Shown piece after piece: positions 33,732 through 46,364 of a stretch of DNA of 64,000 bases (its first letter is position 1; each line of letters starts with the position of its first letter). The stretch spans positions 55,141,553 through 55,205,552 of the forward strand of contig JAQMRL010000001.1 in NCBI GenBank assembly GCA_035578175.1. Direction: 5' to 3'. Both the position numbers and the translations under genes were made by a program. Under the pieces are notes generated by a model that saw only the letters and a program-made list of their open reading frames with translations, searched no databases and had not been told where the DNA came from. Source of the DNA: Catonia carolina. Lineage: Eukaryota > Arthropoda > Insecta > Hemiptera > Achilidae.

Positions 33732-36700
33732 CAGATACCCTACGATGTGTTGGACTTAAGTAACAGATTTTAATACTTTTACAGATATTGTATTTTTAAT
33801 AGCTTATTTCATTTTAGTTAAATGAAAAACTAAAAATAATAGTAATAATTTATAAGTGATCTGTAACATTACTTATCAACGAATAATAATGATGTATTTT
33901 ATAAATGAACTTTATTATTTATGTATTGTTTCCGTGTTTTGTAAAAAAGAACAGACTATTTATTTTGCTTATTAGATTATGAAAAACAAAATTAAAAAAT
34001 ACGTTCTTATAACTAAATAGAATACCTTTACTTTTCTAAATTGAGTAATAACTTCTTCGAGAACATTATCGGCACGAATTGTGTGAAAGGTTTATCCGTA
34101 ATTTTGTCAAACTGAAGAAAAGTTTATTAATTAACAATGATCTAGACACTTGTTGCTTTCTTCAGTGTAATACTGCGATCACTAAACCTACTACTTTAAA
34201 TTTTACCTTTCCAGTGGTAAAAAAATCTAGAAAAATATAATTCATTACAAATCTCTTCAAAGATGAAGTTGAAGTTAGTCAGATCTAGGCCTAATTATAA
34301 CTTTTTATTGGACGTAGGGAACAAATAAAATATGTTTTAAAATAATAGCACAAATCACAAAGATTCCCAAAAATCTTTATCAACTATTATTGTTGGTCAG
34401 CCCAGACAGTCATTATATACAGACATTATAGACAGTCAGTATATTGGTAGACAATATAGCAATAAGAATTAAAATACCAGCAGTTGAGCTAGAGGCTTAT
34501 TAAAATGACCAGATACGAACAATTTTCATTTTACGTCTTTACTTAAATTCAAGGCATGTTTACCGCCAAAAAGTAGCGGCTAAATTTTGTGGCTGTTAAT
34601 AATTTGCAACTTTTGATAATAAACAAAAGCCAGAAAAAAGTTACAAATTAATAAAATTTCCTGTAAGTCTCAATTCTTATCAAAAGTATCTTTCTAGTAT
34701 TGTGAACGTTATTCATATTTAACAGATGCCATATTATGTATTATTCACATTCACATTTTTGGAAGTTTACTCGTTCGGAAATTTTTTATTCCCTGAGAGT
34801 ACGTTGTTCCGAGTTTGAAAACAGTAAGCTATTAGCAAGACTTGGTAAAGTTTTAACAAACTTTGTAGGAATCAAGTGAACTAAAAAGCGTTTTTCATTT
34901 TTTTAAATTTGAAGGGATCACGAGGCTGTCACATTTAACCAATTTTTCAGGAAACGATTTTGAAAGTTTCCAAGTACACCATTACTCTATTTGAAATATT
35001 TTTCTTTGTATAAATAATTTAGCATACTCCTACAGAAGGTAATATTTTGGTTGATTTTCAACCAAATGAACTCACATAGACATTACAAAAATCGATAAAA
35101 CTCTTCATGCTATAAAAAAAACCACGGTAAAATAGACTCAGTTCTTTGACAGCCTGTTTTTCTCCTGTATATCAGATGAAAAAAATGTAGTCATGATATT
35201 AATGAACGTTATAAAGTTGATTTTTATTTCAAAATGTTTAACCGACTTCTACGTACACAATACAACTTTGTTAATTTTAATACCTTTAACGTACGGACTG
35301 TTTTAGTAATTTTGCAAAACATCAAACTAATCATAAGAGTCTTGCAAATAAATTCTTTTATCTTATTTACTAATAGATATAAAATTCTGAAAAAAATACA
35401 GTTAATTTATGAAATGCGTACCAATTTTTTGAATATAACATTTTGAAAATAACTTTACTATTGTCTTCGCTGTGGCTAGCGAAAAATTTCGCACGGTAAT
35501 ATAAAGTACTTGGTGTACATTTTTTACTCTGAAGGGCTTAAAATTCAGTTTATCAAAATATTTTATAGAATATATTTTGTAAAGAAGAATTTTCTTTAAA
35601 AATGGGTAATTTTCAATTCATTTTCCGAAAAATTTGTAAAGAGTTACAAATTTTTTAAATAGTACATGTTTTTACAAAAATGTCCTTCAAATGTATCATA
35701 ACGATCTTGTGAATAAACTCTTTTATCTTATTTACTTAGGGCTGTTCTTATGGGCAAAGCTGAATAGAACATTGCTTACTGTATAAATACATGTTTTGAT
35801 AAACATTGTAAGAGGTCTGGAACGCAAATGGCAGAGCTTTTACTAAGCCAATGCAATACTAACAAAAATCATTCATTTTTGTATAAAATCGTTCGTAAAC
35901 CTGTTAAATGAGACCTTCTGCCTTTTCAAGGGCAAACTACCAACGTATAAACATTCATACTTCACACACACACACAAGAAACACGTGTATTTTAATTTGT
36001 GTGGGTGTTACAACCATTCATCTCTTCTACGACAAAAACTGGATTTTCTTACGTGCTACCAACATTTTAAACTGAAATAAAAAATTTCCCTTTCATGATA
36101 TTTTATTTCTGATTACACTGTTACACACATTAGAAAATTCCCTGCAAGAAAACTATACTATTTCCTGTGGTTAAGTTGACAATTAGTACGGAGCGTCTCT
36201 TTTAAAACTCTCTGAACACATCTGTTGTTAAAAGCCACTGAAACAGCATCCCGTGTTTTAAAGGTTAAAATTTTTTTTAAGATAACATCTAGATATTAAA
36301 TATTTAGTGGGAAAAATTTAAATGCTGAATAGTAATAAAGAAAAGTGTTTTTTTTTGTTTTTGGCCTCTTTAAGAAATCTTTTCTGGATTTACTGAAGTG
36401 TTTTTGGTTATGTTTAGGTTGTTTTTTCGATTTTAAGTCGTGTTTGAATAAAATATTTTAGCTCTGACTTAGTCTGTTTTTCCGCAACACAGATGACCAA
36501 AGCCTGTTGTTTCCCTGCAGTCTACATTTTAATTTATTATTACATTGAACATAACCTAATTGTACCGGAAACGATTTGATGATAAAATAGCTCATAGAAT
36601 ATTGTCTAACAGATGGCAGCAAAACCCGATTTTACAAAAATTGTCAGTGAGCCTGTTTTTCCGTGAGTCCTTCATTTATTAATTATTATGTTGGATCGAT

Positions 36701-38676
36701 TAAAAATTGTTTTGATATTTGTTTATTACTTTAAGTTTTAACACTTCATCTTGTTGACACGTTTTATGCACAAGAAAATAGTTAAGTATTTCGTTGAAGA
36801 TAGCGGTCAACTTTTATTTTATGAATATAATTCCATAATAAACTAATAAGGCGTTTTAGCGAACGTAGGCCTATTTGTACCATTTTTTTTATTCGTATTT
36901 TGATAAAACTGTTAATCAATAAATCATTCCGTATATTTTAAACACCTTGAAATAAGAGAACACAATCCTTCACTTAAAAGTATTTTCAAAGCAATGCCAA
37001 AAATATCCAGTAATCCTGAGATAAATCTTAAAAAGATGAGTAGAAGTAATTGATCAGTTCCCCACACTGATTACAGTCTGAACGAGACGTATCTCAAAAA
37101 GAGGAACACACAATAGAATGAAGTCAGCTCATTCAACCTATTTTTACAGTGCCTAATCTGCGTACAAGGAATCACTGAGCGTGTAACTACTACGGAAGTT
37201 GAATGCTAGACTCAAGGCAGTCGCATCCAGTACGTATAGTGACTGTCTGGCGGGTTGATATTGATTTTTTACCAATCAGAACATTGGCTTCACGTGTGGT
37301 ATGCTGTTTCGTTACTCTTCCATTAGTGTATTGCTTGTAGTGCTCGCAAAACAATCTGCCTGAAACAAATTAGGAGAAAGTGTTTTCATTCCCTTCTATT
37401 TATTTTTGCTTCACCTGTTGGTTGACTATTGCTAAACAACATCCCGTTGTTTGGTACTACATTTTTGTGTTGTTTTATTTCTCTATTTACTTTATTTCTA
37501 ATAATGGTCTTTGTGTGTCAGCCGTTGAAAGTAATTGTGTTTTGTGTTGTTTAAAAATTATCTGAAGTCAAATGTAAATAAAGAAGCGTTTCAGGCCCGG
37601 AAATGAAGGAAATTTTTATTCTATTGAACTTCCAAAATTAAATTAAATGTATCTTCTTATGTTACAAGCAGTACTGTTTTTATTAAAATAAAACGGGAAA
37701 GTTAATTCACATTTTAATTAAAATAAAAAGACTGAATTTACTAGTAATGGGAAACAAGATTTTTCTGGTGCTAGTAAAACTCGGTACAAGTACTAAATGG
37801 TTACTGATACAATGTACCTGATACTTTTTGTACCTATTCTAAAACAGAATTACCAACTGAGCAAAGTAAGATTATTATTTTCGCTTTACTAGGCTCAATC
37901 ATCCAGATGCATTAAATGGAGTTGATACTGTAATATTTTCCGATAGCTTGACAGGCTTTAACAAGTCATGAATCTGGTGAGGGCGTACTCTATTTCTAGG
38001 CTATGAAATGGATTGGGTGATGACGTGAGGAGCCCTCCGGCCGGCTGAATCAGAGTGGCATACATTCATCGTGAAAGTTTTATTTAATTAATGCAGCGAA
38101 TTGAAAATTAGGTGTGATTATGTTAAAATGTTTGGGTTAATTATGAAAGCAGAGTTATTTTTTAAAGTGTGATTTTTCAAGAGTGAGCAGTCTGAGTTTA
38201 AAAATTCCGTTAATCGGAAATTTCAGATAACCCGAGCTGATTTCTAAATTGTATCGTGTTTTTTACACATATAACGTGTTTTTAAATAAAACTAAGTAAT
38301 TTTATAATGAAAAAATATTTGAAGAAGAGACTTCTAAACACTTTTTTCTTAAATGATTAATTTACAACTTTAAAAATCGTAAAACAAGTAAATGTGATGA
38401 TTATGATTGTGTTGAAATGATGGTGGGCAGAGACTAGTAGATGACTGAGAGTAACAGATAACAGAGACTAATTGATAATTTAGAGGCGATGATAAAGAAT
38501 AGTAGATGACAGATTCGTAGACAATAGAGACAGATTAGTAGAGCCCATATTGGTGTCTCCTCTAACATTGTAATAAAACAAAATTTCTGATAATTTTAAA
38601 TTAGGTTGATTTTATTATACCGGGTCAACGAGAAAGGTTACTTCCATTTAAAAAAAATTACAGTTTAAAAACTACT
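33732..38676. other. Long AT-rich stretch, no gene seen
   Basis: No coding signal. Small items: a (CA)n run at 35962-35976, a ~80-bp diverged direct duplication (around 35295-35375 and 35655-35735, both with CTTTTATCTTATTTACT), and a GC-richer patch at 37140-37330. Confidence 0.5.
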
Positions 38677-39128
38677 GGAGATAAAGTCATAAATGTTTTT
38701 TTTTTGTTGTAAACAGAAACTATTTACGGTTTTCTCTGTTGATAAGACTGTACCACAAATCAAACAAAGTGCATTGGAAAAAACCATTAACATAATTTGG
38801 CAACAAGACGGCGTGCTCCTAATTTCAGTCTTCTAGTGCTTTGACCTCCGAGAAGTCCAGATCTAACCCCACTTGATTTTCTTTTGAGGTTATGTTAAAA
38901 ATCATGGATATAGTGAGAAGGTTTGAATTGTAAATAATTTACTACAACAAATTGCTTCTGCTGTTGCTTCGCTAACGCACGATATGACGCAGCGCATCTA
39001 GAGAGAAGTTCACTATCGTTTAGATGTGTGCAGAGCAACCAATGGTGCTAATACAGAAACTTATTAAGTTGTAAAATAACTTTAATATTTTCTGTTTATA
39101 ACAAAAAAAAAGTTATGACCTTATCTGC
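38677..39128 (+). mobile_element. Tc1/mariner-like relic with diverged terminal repeats
   Basis: The ends 38677-38720 and 39091-39128 are imperfect inverted repeats sharing GATAA(A/G)GTCATAA, a T-run, and GTT(G/A)TAAACAGAAA. Between them is the C-terminal part of a Tc1/mariner-like transposase. The element is internally deleted to about 450 bp. Confidence 0.72.
38848..39064 (+). pseudogene. Tc1/mariner-like transposase C-terminus
   Basis: The frame contains PPRSPDLTPLDFLL, the block around the last catalytic acid of Tc1/mariner-like transposases, followed by GYVKNHGYSEKV, then after a stop NNLLQQIASAVASLTHDMTQRI and, after another stop, REVHYRLDVCRATNGANTE. These are the last ~75 residues of a DDE/D transposase. 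The first and second catalytic aspartates lay in the deleted part. Non-functional. Confidence 0.78.
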
Positions 39129-39141
39129 AAAGGTTATCTTA

Positions 39142-39900
39142 AGGTATTGTTTTCACGTCGATTTTTCAAAATCGAGTTTTCACCGGATCTACGTTTTCAG
39201 ACCCCCTGAACCCAAAAAACATGTTTTTAGCGATTGGTCTGTGTGTGAGACTGTAAGCGTGCGTGCGTGTGTGCGTGCGCGCGCACGTGTGTGTGTGTTT
39301 GTGTGTGAACAGAATATCTCAAGAGCGGAACATCGTACGAACTCGAAACTTGAAACTTAAGTTAGACACCACTACCGGATCCGACACAAACATTTTCATC
39401 AAAATCGGTCAACCGGAAGTAGTAGTTTATTCGTGTCATTTTTCACTTTTTTGCAATTTTCTCAAAAATTGAGTTCTACGACTTTTTTTAAATCGCCTAG
39501 TTTAGCCTACTAAAGTTTTTATGCTTTACAAGATAGGGTAGGCGTCATGTCTGCTGAATTTCTTGGAGAGGCTGTTTTTACGTAAAAAAATGTTTTTTTA
39601 AGATAGCTGCTTTAATATACATTTAACGTAAAAAACTATGTAACAAAAGTTATAGAGAATTTAAAATCCTACAACTTTTATTTGAACAATTTTTTATTAC
39701 AACAAAATTAACAATTTTCCGTTTTTTCTCACGAAAACGTGTGAAAAATCGATTTGTGTAAGATTTTGGCCTTAGTATACATTTTACGACGATAGTGTAC
39801 GTATAATCAAATATATAGAAAATTAAAAAATCTACAACTTTTATTTAGAAAATTTTTCTCTACAGAGCCTAGTTTAGGGTGAAAGAGTGATTCCTGTATT
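39142..39900 (+). repeat. Dispersed repeat B, copy 1
   Basis: A non-coding repeat beginning GGTATTGTTTTCACGTCG, with a small hairpin (CGATTTTTCAAAATCG), then TTTTCACCGGATCTACG, CAGACCCCCTGAACCC, GATTGGTCTGTGTGTGAG, and ATCAAAATCGGTCAACCGG. The 3' half has two diverged copies (period 160 bp) of a block containing TATACAT and ATC(C/T)ACAACTTTTATTT. Inverted copies are at 44322-44590 and 48354-48447. Confidence 0.75.
39258..39308. repeat. GT/GC microsatellite
   Basis: About 50 bp of alternating purine-pyrimidine (GTGCGTGCGTGTGTG, GCGCGCGCACGTGTG and so on). It lies where repeat-B copy 2 has only a short GTCTGTATGTGAGTGTG. Confidence 0.85.
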
Positions 39901-40589
39901 TTTAAGCCAAACTGAAGTTGATTTTCATTTTGCGTCTTTCACTCATGATTAAAATTAGGTTATGTTTATTGGGGTAAGTTTTTTTTTTATTTCTAATGTT
40001 TTGTTACTAATGTTAGGTTTATTGTTAATTATTTGCATTGGCAAGAGAAAGTTGTGTGAGTGTTTCACATCAGATTTTTTTAAATGGACGCAACCTTTCT
40101 TGATGATTTGGAAATGACAGGTCTCTACTCGAGCGTTTTTAAATTAAATAAAAAAAATATGTAAGTAGGCTATATAAATGTGTAGATAAGAATAGATAAC
40201 GGATACAACCAAGTTTTTAATGAAATGTAAAATAATTGTCTACATGTGAAACATATTTTATTCTAGTATATTAGCAATTGCAAGAAATAATACATTTTTG
40301 TTACTTCTTAACGTCATAACATTACAAAATGTTTGCTTTTATCATTCCAAAAACCTTGATGATTACGCAATATGCACCCAGCGCCTCATAAACTTGTGCT
40401 CTATGAGTGTCGTGTAACGTCTATGTAGCTTTGTTGGGCTGTTCTACGTACTACAGTCCTATTTCCAGTGCCTTTGCTGCTTCTAAATGTGAAAAACCGC
40501 TCCATGTTACATTTCATCAGTTTTTGTAGTAGTTTTATTATTATGCACATTTTTCGGATATTCCAAACGTGTCCCGTCCCAATTTTTTT
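39901..40589. other. No feature seen
   Basis: AT-rich spacer between repeat B and the SINE at 40600. Confidence 0.45.
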
Positions 40590-40599
40590 GGGTTAGTTA

Positions 40600-40770
40600 T
40601 TTTTTTTTGTTTAACGTCCGACTGTTCTGCAACTACTGCTAATGCAGACGGTGAAGGAAGAAATCATTTTTTGTAACATATGAAATATATGCCGTGCCTG
40701 AATGGGATTCGAACCCAAGACCGCATGATGAGAGGCAAGCACGTTAGCAACTACGCCAATGCGGCCGGCA
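40600..40770 (-). mobile_element. Full-length tRNA-derived SINE with target-site duplication
   Basis: On the minus strand: GCCGGCCGC, A-box TTGGCGTAGTTGCTAACG, B-box GGGTTCGAATCCC, AGGCACGGCAT, ACAAAAAATGATTT, then a 3' domain GTCTGCATTAGCAGTAG...CAGTCGGACGTTAAAC and poly-A. GGGTTAGTTA at 40590-40599 and 40773-40782 is a 10-bp target-site duplication. The head is that of the 16.5-kb copy while the 3' domain is a different subfamily, shared with 11883-11950. Confidence 0.9.
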
Positions 40771-40782
40771 AAGGGTTAGTTA

Positions 40783-42084
40783 GGTTGTTATGCATAATGA
40801 ACGGAATTAGAGTAATATGGTATTGTTTGTGATAATTTAGTTGGAGGGAGTAGTTTCATTAGTTTATGAAACACAATAACGGTTAAGCCAATAAACAAAA
40901 TATTCGTACTCACGGTGAGACGTGAAGTAGCAGTACTATTGTTACGGAAGGAGAGGGCACGTTCACGCGGCGTATGAACTAGCACGCGCTCGTACTATCA
41001 GCACTAAAGATAAACAAAATTGTTTGTTTTAAATATATTGTAAAATAAAAATCTCATCTGTTATATCGTAAAAAACCGAATCATAAAAATTGATGAGTTT
41101 GAATTATTACTACATTTCCCTTTGAAATGAACTTAAAAATTACATCGAAAGTTATTTAGGTAATTTTCCTGTGCAGTTTTATTTCTATAGTAAAATACTT
41201 CCTCCTTGTTTTGAAGAATGATCATTTCTTATACGTTATTCAACTTTGAAAAGAGCAATAAATAGCTTTAAAATATACTCTTATATTTTCCATCCATCTC
41301 ACAAAATAACGTTTTTCATGTCTTATGGTTTTCCTTTTACAAACAATCACGCAACCTTCTCCATTTCTACTCTTTTCTTCGTATAATGTATTTCTAAAGA
41401 CGATCAATTCTGTTCCCGATTTTCTTTTAAGATTCTATTTGAAAACACATCCTATTATATTATTCTATTGTTATTTGATTGTCATAATATTGAGGTAACA
41501 ATTTAAGGCTATTTTTACCTACTACATACGTTGACTGGACCAGAATTATCATCTCTTCAATGCGATGCTTAAAAAGGAAAATTTAAATAAATGAGCCCCT
41601 ATACATTTTGTTTTCTAAATCTTGGATTTTCTCATGACTTTTTTTTGATTTAGGCGTAAGTCAATTATACTTTCATATAATTATATAATCGGTAATTAAA
41701 TTCTAGCGAAGAAAAACAGTCGTGTCTAAAATCTCACACTTCTATGTTAGATTAGCATTAGATGTTAAAATAGGTAAGAAAAAACACAATCTGTTAATTT
41801 TTTCCTTTTTTAAAAAATTGCAATGTGAACAGCAATTTTTTAGTTTAAAAGAATTTAAGAAAATTAGGTACGTTCAATATTTTTCAAAAAGAAAACATTT
41901 CGTTACTTACTTTTAACTTTTTGAAGGACGTATAGTATATTTTTTGTGTCAGAGTTGTTAGACTGGTGTTAGTCGATTAAATTAGGCTATGTGGGTGCAT
42001 AAGGTGTATACGGTCTATTACCCTTAAAATATTATTTATAGTTTTTATAAAAATTGAAATATTACTTTTTTACGTTAAAAAGAC
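40783..42084. other. No feature seen
   Basis: AT-rich sequence, no gene or repeat recognised. Confidence 0.5.
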
Positions 42085-42330
42085 ATTTAGAAGTGTAGAG
42101 ATGCGTTTTCTACGAAGCATCAAAGGTTATACGAAGGAGGACAGAATTTGAAATTGCTATATAAGGAAAGAGCAAGAGATAGTAAAAAATGTAAATAAAA
42201 TAATTTGTTATCATTGCAATAAATCAGTAGAGAAACTGAAAAAAATAAAGAGAGAGAGAGAGAGAATTCCAAATACATCCAAGAGGGAAAGAAAAGCTTG
42301 GGAAGACCTCTATAACATTAAGAATAATTT
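42085..42330 (+). pseudogene. LINE C-terminal scrap
   Basis: Plus-strand residues RSVEMRFLRSIKGYTKEDRI followed by decayed sequence, a short (GA)n run at 42249-42266 and SKRERKAWEDL. It corresponds to the same region of the same LINE family as 17290-17553. No catalytic blocks. Confidence 0.65.
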
Positions 42331-43746
42331 ATTTTACTTACAGATTTCCGAGAAAAAAAATACATTTTACAGCTGAAGTGGTATATGCCGTGACGAGAAA
42401 AATAAAATGTTTACAAGATTGAAATTTTTAAGCATTTTTCATACAAGTAAACTTAAAGCCTTCATCCTAGATATGATTATATAATAATATCTTGACTTAA
42501 ATTAAAACCTCTTATAATATCTGGCTTTCAAAATAAAATTTCAGATTTTACAGTAATTACATTTAGTTTAATATTCAATTGATTTTACTTTTGTGTTTAA
42601 TACTTTTGAAAAGTCGCCCCGAGATTAACTAGGTAAACTAAGTAAAAGCAGATTAAACCGTAAATAATGGCAGTAAATAAATAACCTAAGACAAAGTTGC
42701 ATGTAAGATAGGGTATTAGTAGAAGTAGAACCATCTTTTTTGATAGAATTATCGAGTTATTTTATGGAAATGCTAGAATTATGTTGTAAATAAGTAACAT
42801 GTAGGCTATGTTTAATGAATGAGAAGAACGTCATGTTAAAAATCCTTTTCACGCCTGACGGGGATTTTTATAAATCAAAAAGTCGAAGCTGCGAGAACAA
42901 TTTGAGTTTGACGTGGGACATGACACTTCAAGCTTTTAGTACAAAAGATGAAACTATACTTTCACATTTTTACTCCTGTCTGTTCGCTTTTGTTTAGGCT
43001 TGGATGAAATGCATAACTTTTGAGATAAGACATGGTAGATTTTAAAAGATGCATTATCGTTTCGCAGAGTACTCTCATTTCTATTTTGTTTTACGCTACT
43101 TTCTTGCATTGTAGTAAGAGAATGCATGGTAGTCATAAGACAGAAAAAAAGTTTTAAAACTATTTTGCTGAGTGTCTGGCAAGTTCTCACATTTTATAAA
43201 CCACTGAAGAAAATCAGTTGATTTTGAACCATTGTTGGTGCGCGATAGAAATAATTTTTATATTCTATTATAGCACAAAACTTGATAAATCACAGTACAT
43301 AAAGATCAAGAAATCGCATTTTCTGTCTTTAAAGTAAGCCAAAAAATAAGTGTGAAGTTCTCATCCAAATATATAGTTAAATATCCGATGCAAAACACTC
43401 AGACGTCTTTATCTTACCAACTTAAATTATAAAATATATTACCCAGTTTAAATCATGAGTGCATAAAACCTATATTAGACTTGTGTAAGATCGAACATTA
43501 ATGTTCGAACAATTATTTCAGAGTTTTTAATTTCCAAAAAAACTTTTATTGCGTACCTGTACGTTTACAAATTTAATGTTAATTAAGAATGGCATATTTT
43601 TTCTAGTTTTATAAAAAGATGTTAAAACATGTTACAAAAGCGTCTCATTTAGGAAACCCAATGAGCAAAATATTGAAAATCACTAATTGAAGAAAAACTA
43701 AGCTTGTATGAAATTTGTCGATTTATTAATTTTCAATAACTTTGTT
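42331..43746. other. No gene seen
   Basis: AT-rich. A 16-bp perfect palindrome (CGAACATTAATGTTCG) lies at about 43493-43508. Confidence 0.5.
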
Positions 43747-43757
43747 ATACATAACTT
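43747..43757. repeat. Target-site duplication, left
   Basis: ATACATAACTT, repeated at 44153-44163 on the other side of retroposon copy 2. Confidence 0.85.
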
Positions 43758-44152
43758 TATGCCCATAACAGACAGGTGGAGTGTCAAATTATTTACACTC
43801 AATCTGTTCGTTGCAGGGCTAAAATAAATAGTTCTGTTTCTTATCACATGGTCAGCCACTTACATGACTGAACTATTTAAGAACAGAAGAGGTAGAGGTG
43901 TAAAAGACACTAGTCAGAGTTATCTCCTCTGAGAGTAATGAATTTCACTATGCAGCCAGACCCTGTGGTGAGTGAAGTGAAGGTGTCATTTGCAGGGTTG
44001 AAAGTGAGTGCTTTTCGGAGGGCCTGGCATGCTGATAAGCATACTCTTTCAACTCAGTGAGGAAGGCAATGGTAAACCACCTTACTCCTCGTTTTTACTT
44101 AGTAAAACCTCTAGAGGTTCAAACCAGCCTTTCGGCTGTTGACCTAAACAAC
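43758..44152 (+). mobile_element. ~390-bp retroposon, copy 2
   Basis: Homologous along its whole length to 20506-20888. It keeps features eroded in copy 1: GGAAGGCAATGGTAAACCAC, and near the 3' end GAGGTTCAAACC then the hairpin CAGCCTTTCGGCTG before GACCTAAACAAC. The 5' end folds as GAGTGT with ACACTC. Flanked by an 11-bp target-site duplication, so it moved on its own through RNA. Confidence 0.87.
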
Positions 44153-44163
44153 ATACATAACTT
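44153..44163. repeat. Target-site duplication, right
   Basis: ATACATAACTT, identical to 43747-43757. Confidence 0.85.
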
Positions 44164-44321
44164 ACATATGCCATATAATAAATATAAGGCTGTATAATAA
44201 CCTTATAAAACAATTTGTTACCTCAAAAGCACAGATCCAAAATTTTCCCAGATAAGCCGCTAACCCCATTTTCTAGAATTCAATAATGTGTGTTAATGGA
44301 GTGATTTTAATAAACAATGGT

Positions 44322-44590
44322 TGTTTTTCAGAAAATTGCAAAAAGTAATAAACCGTTCGAAGACTACCAGTTCTTGTTGGCCGATTTTGATAAAAATGTT
44401 TCTGTCAGGTCTCCTTGTTGTACCTAACTTCAGTTCTAAATTTTAATGTAGTATAATTTCCCCTTTTAGAGTGTTATTTTGTTCACACTCACATACAGAC
44501 CAATCGGTAAAAACATATTTTTTTGGACTCAGAGGACCTAAAAACAAGTGTTCCGGTGATAAATAAATTTTGAAAATTTGACATGAAACA
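44322..44590 (-). repeat. Dispersed repeat B, copy 2
   Basis: Inverted relative to 39142-39900. On the minus strand it has TTTATCACCGGAACACTTG, GATTGGTCTGTATGTGAG, GTGTGAACAAAATAAC and TTATCAAAATCGGCCAAC. More diverged than copy 3 in its first block. Confidence 0.7.
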
Positions 44591-44646
44591 TAACATACTA
44601 CTTACCTAGAAAAGCGGCCGTTAACAAAAATCGAGTAAAAAATATG

Positions 44647-44795
44647 CAGTCCTGGGTTCGAACCCCACTCAGGCACGGCATATTTTCATACGTTACAAAA
44701 AATCATTTCTTCCTCGTTACGCACAGTTACATCCCAACGTCGTCGCTAATGACCTTGTAGTTGATGCGACGTTAAATAAATAAATTAAAAAAAAT
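44647..44795 (+). mobile_element. SINE, 5'-truncated
   Basis: Starts just before the B-box (GGGTTCGAACCCC), continues with AGGCACGGCATATTTTC, ACAAAAAATCATTTC, GTCGTCGCTAATGACC, TTGATGCGACGTTAAATA and an A-rich tail. The A-box is missing, although GCGGCCGTTAAC at 44614 may be a remnant of the head. Confidence 0.8.
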
Positions 44796-46364
44796 ATTGT
44801 GAATAAACAAACCCGATGAATCATTTCATAGAAATAAATAAAGTGAAACACGTGGAGTATTAAGACACATATGATAATGTTTGACATATCATATCATAAG
44901 CTAACTTTAAAAATCGTACTAGGAAAATTCTATCTTTCAAGAAATAGGTAGGTGTTGTAATTAAAATTTTCCGGATATTAATAGCTGGGTTGTAAACACC
45001 TTTTAAAAGCGAACCTGTTTAGTTATTTTTATGAAATCTTATTATATAGAATGTGCAAAGATTGTATCAAATAAACTCAGTTAAAATTACCTCTACAAAC
45101 TAATTAAACTAGTTTAATAGGAGCTTAAAATTTCTTATTAAAACTTTACTACCGTTTCTCGTTGTGTAAACTTCATTTCTTGTGTTTTAAAAATAACTGA
45201 GAAAAGAATACTGAAATTAAATAATGTGTAACTGTATTAAAGTATCACCAAGTCTACTTTAAAATACAATCAGAATTCTTTACATTATCTCGTATACAGT
45301 ATTAATGAAGTATGATAACTTAAAATAATTCTTTAACATCTTAGTTTGAGCATAAAATTAAACTTTTAGCATACACCTGTAGTAAAACTGATTTATAGCT
45401 TTAAAAATAAAAATGATATACTTGTACGATTCACAGAAAATATTTCTTGACATTTTCAATAATTTTGCCTAAAACTAAACTGAAGAAAAAAAAACTAAAC
45501 TTAATTCCGAACTGTGTACTATATCTTGAAACATGAAGTACTGGTAACACGCTATAAGTTGACGGTTGCACCTATCAAGCGGAGGACAGTATACTATCTA
45601 TTCTACTTACATCAAGCGTGTAACTCAAAAAGTAACCACCACAAACAATTAAGTAATAAAATTCAGTTCATGACCCGTCACACTAAATAAGTTAGGAGTA
45701 ATGTAATTATTTAAAGAAAGTAAATTGTTTAAAATTTAATTGCAATTTAACATAACTTTACTGAAAATAATGAAATATGAAAACCCTAAATATACAATAA
45801 CATTTTGAAATTACCGTAAAACTAGTATTACTGAGGATAATAAGCTCGCTTCGACGGAACTCACGGACTAACTACTCTATTACTACAAATGTCAGAGTGC
45901 AGTAATTCAGTGTACTGCTGATGACCAAAAAGGATACTAAATATAGCTTAGGTTTAGTATTATGGCTTATTTAGAATGAATGTTTATTATTTAGGATAAT
46001 TATTAAGAATCAATAAATAATACAGTGGGATGTTTATAAAACGACATATAGTTGTAAACATAATTAATCAATGTAAAAGTGAAACTACAACATGACGATT
46101 GTCATGGTTAGAGCTGTCGCTATAATGTATTTAGGAAAGCACGTATAGTAGCACTTCCACCCCCCGCATAGTCCTGTCTTACTCTCGCTGACGATCGTCA
46201 ACTGATATTGTGTTACCAGTATTTGAAGCTCAAGATGACGATGTCCATGATAGAGGTGGTAATTATGCCGATTATGAGATGACAGTGATTATTAGTAAAA
46301 GTACAAAACCTTAAATGAGTAACCAACTCGTAAAGGTAAGTCCAATGTTGTAAAACATTTCACT
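44796..46364. other. No gene seen
   Basis: AT-rich. A slightly GC-richer patch at 46130-46210 has no open frame. Confidence 0.5.

Noticed and set aside
37140..37580. Candidate promoter and short gene (CCAAT-like sites, small frame at 37380-37565)
   Set aside because: The frame is short, hydrophobic and of AT-driven composition; no splice or homology support was seen.
39115..39472. Frames with VFRPPEPKKHVF
   Set aside because: They fall inside dispersed repeat B and its microsatellite; the inverted copy at 48.4 kb shows the same words only because the repeat is conserved as DNA.
43493..43508. Perfect 16-bp palindrome CGAACATTAATGTTCG as a binding site
   Set aside because: A single short AT-containing palindrome is expected by chance in 64 kb and has no supporting context.
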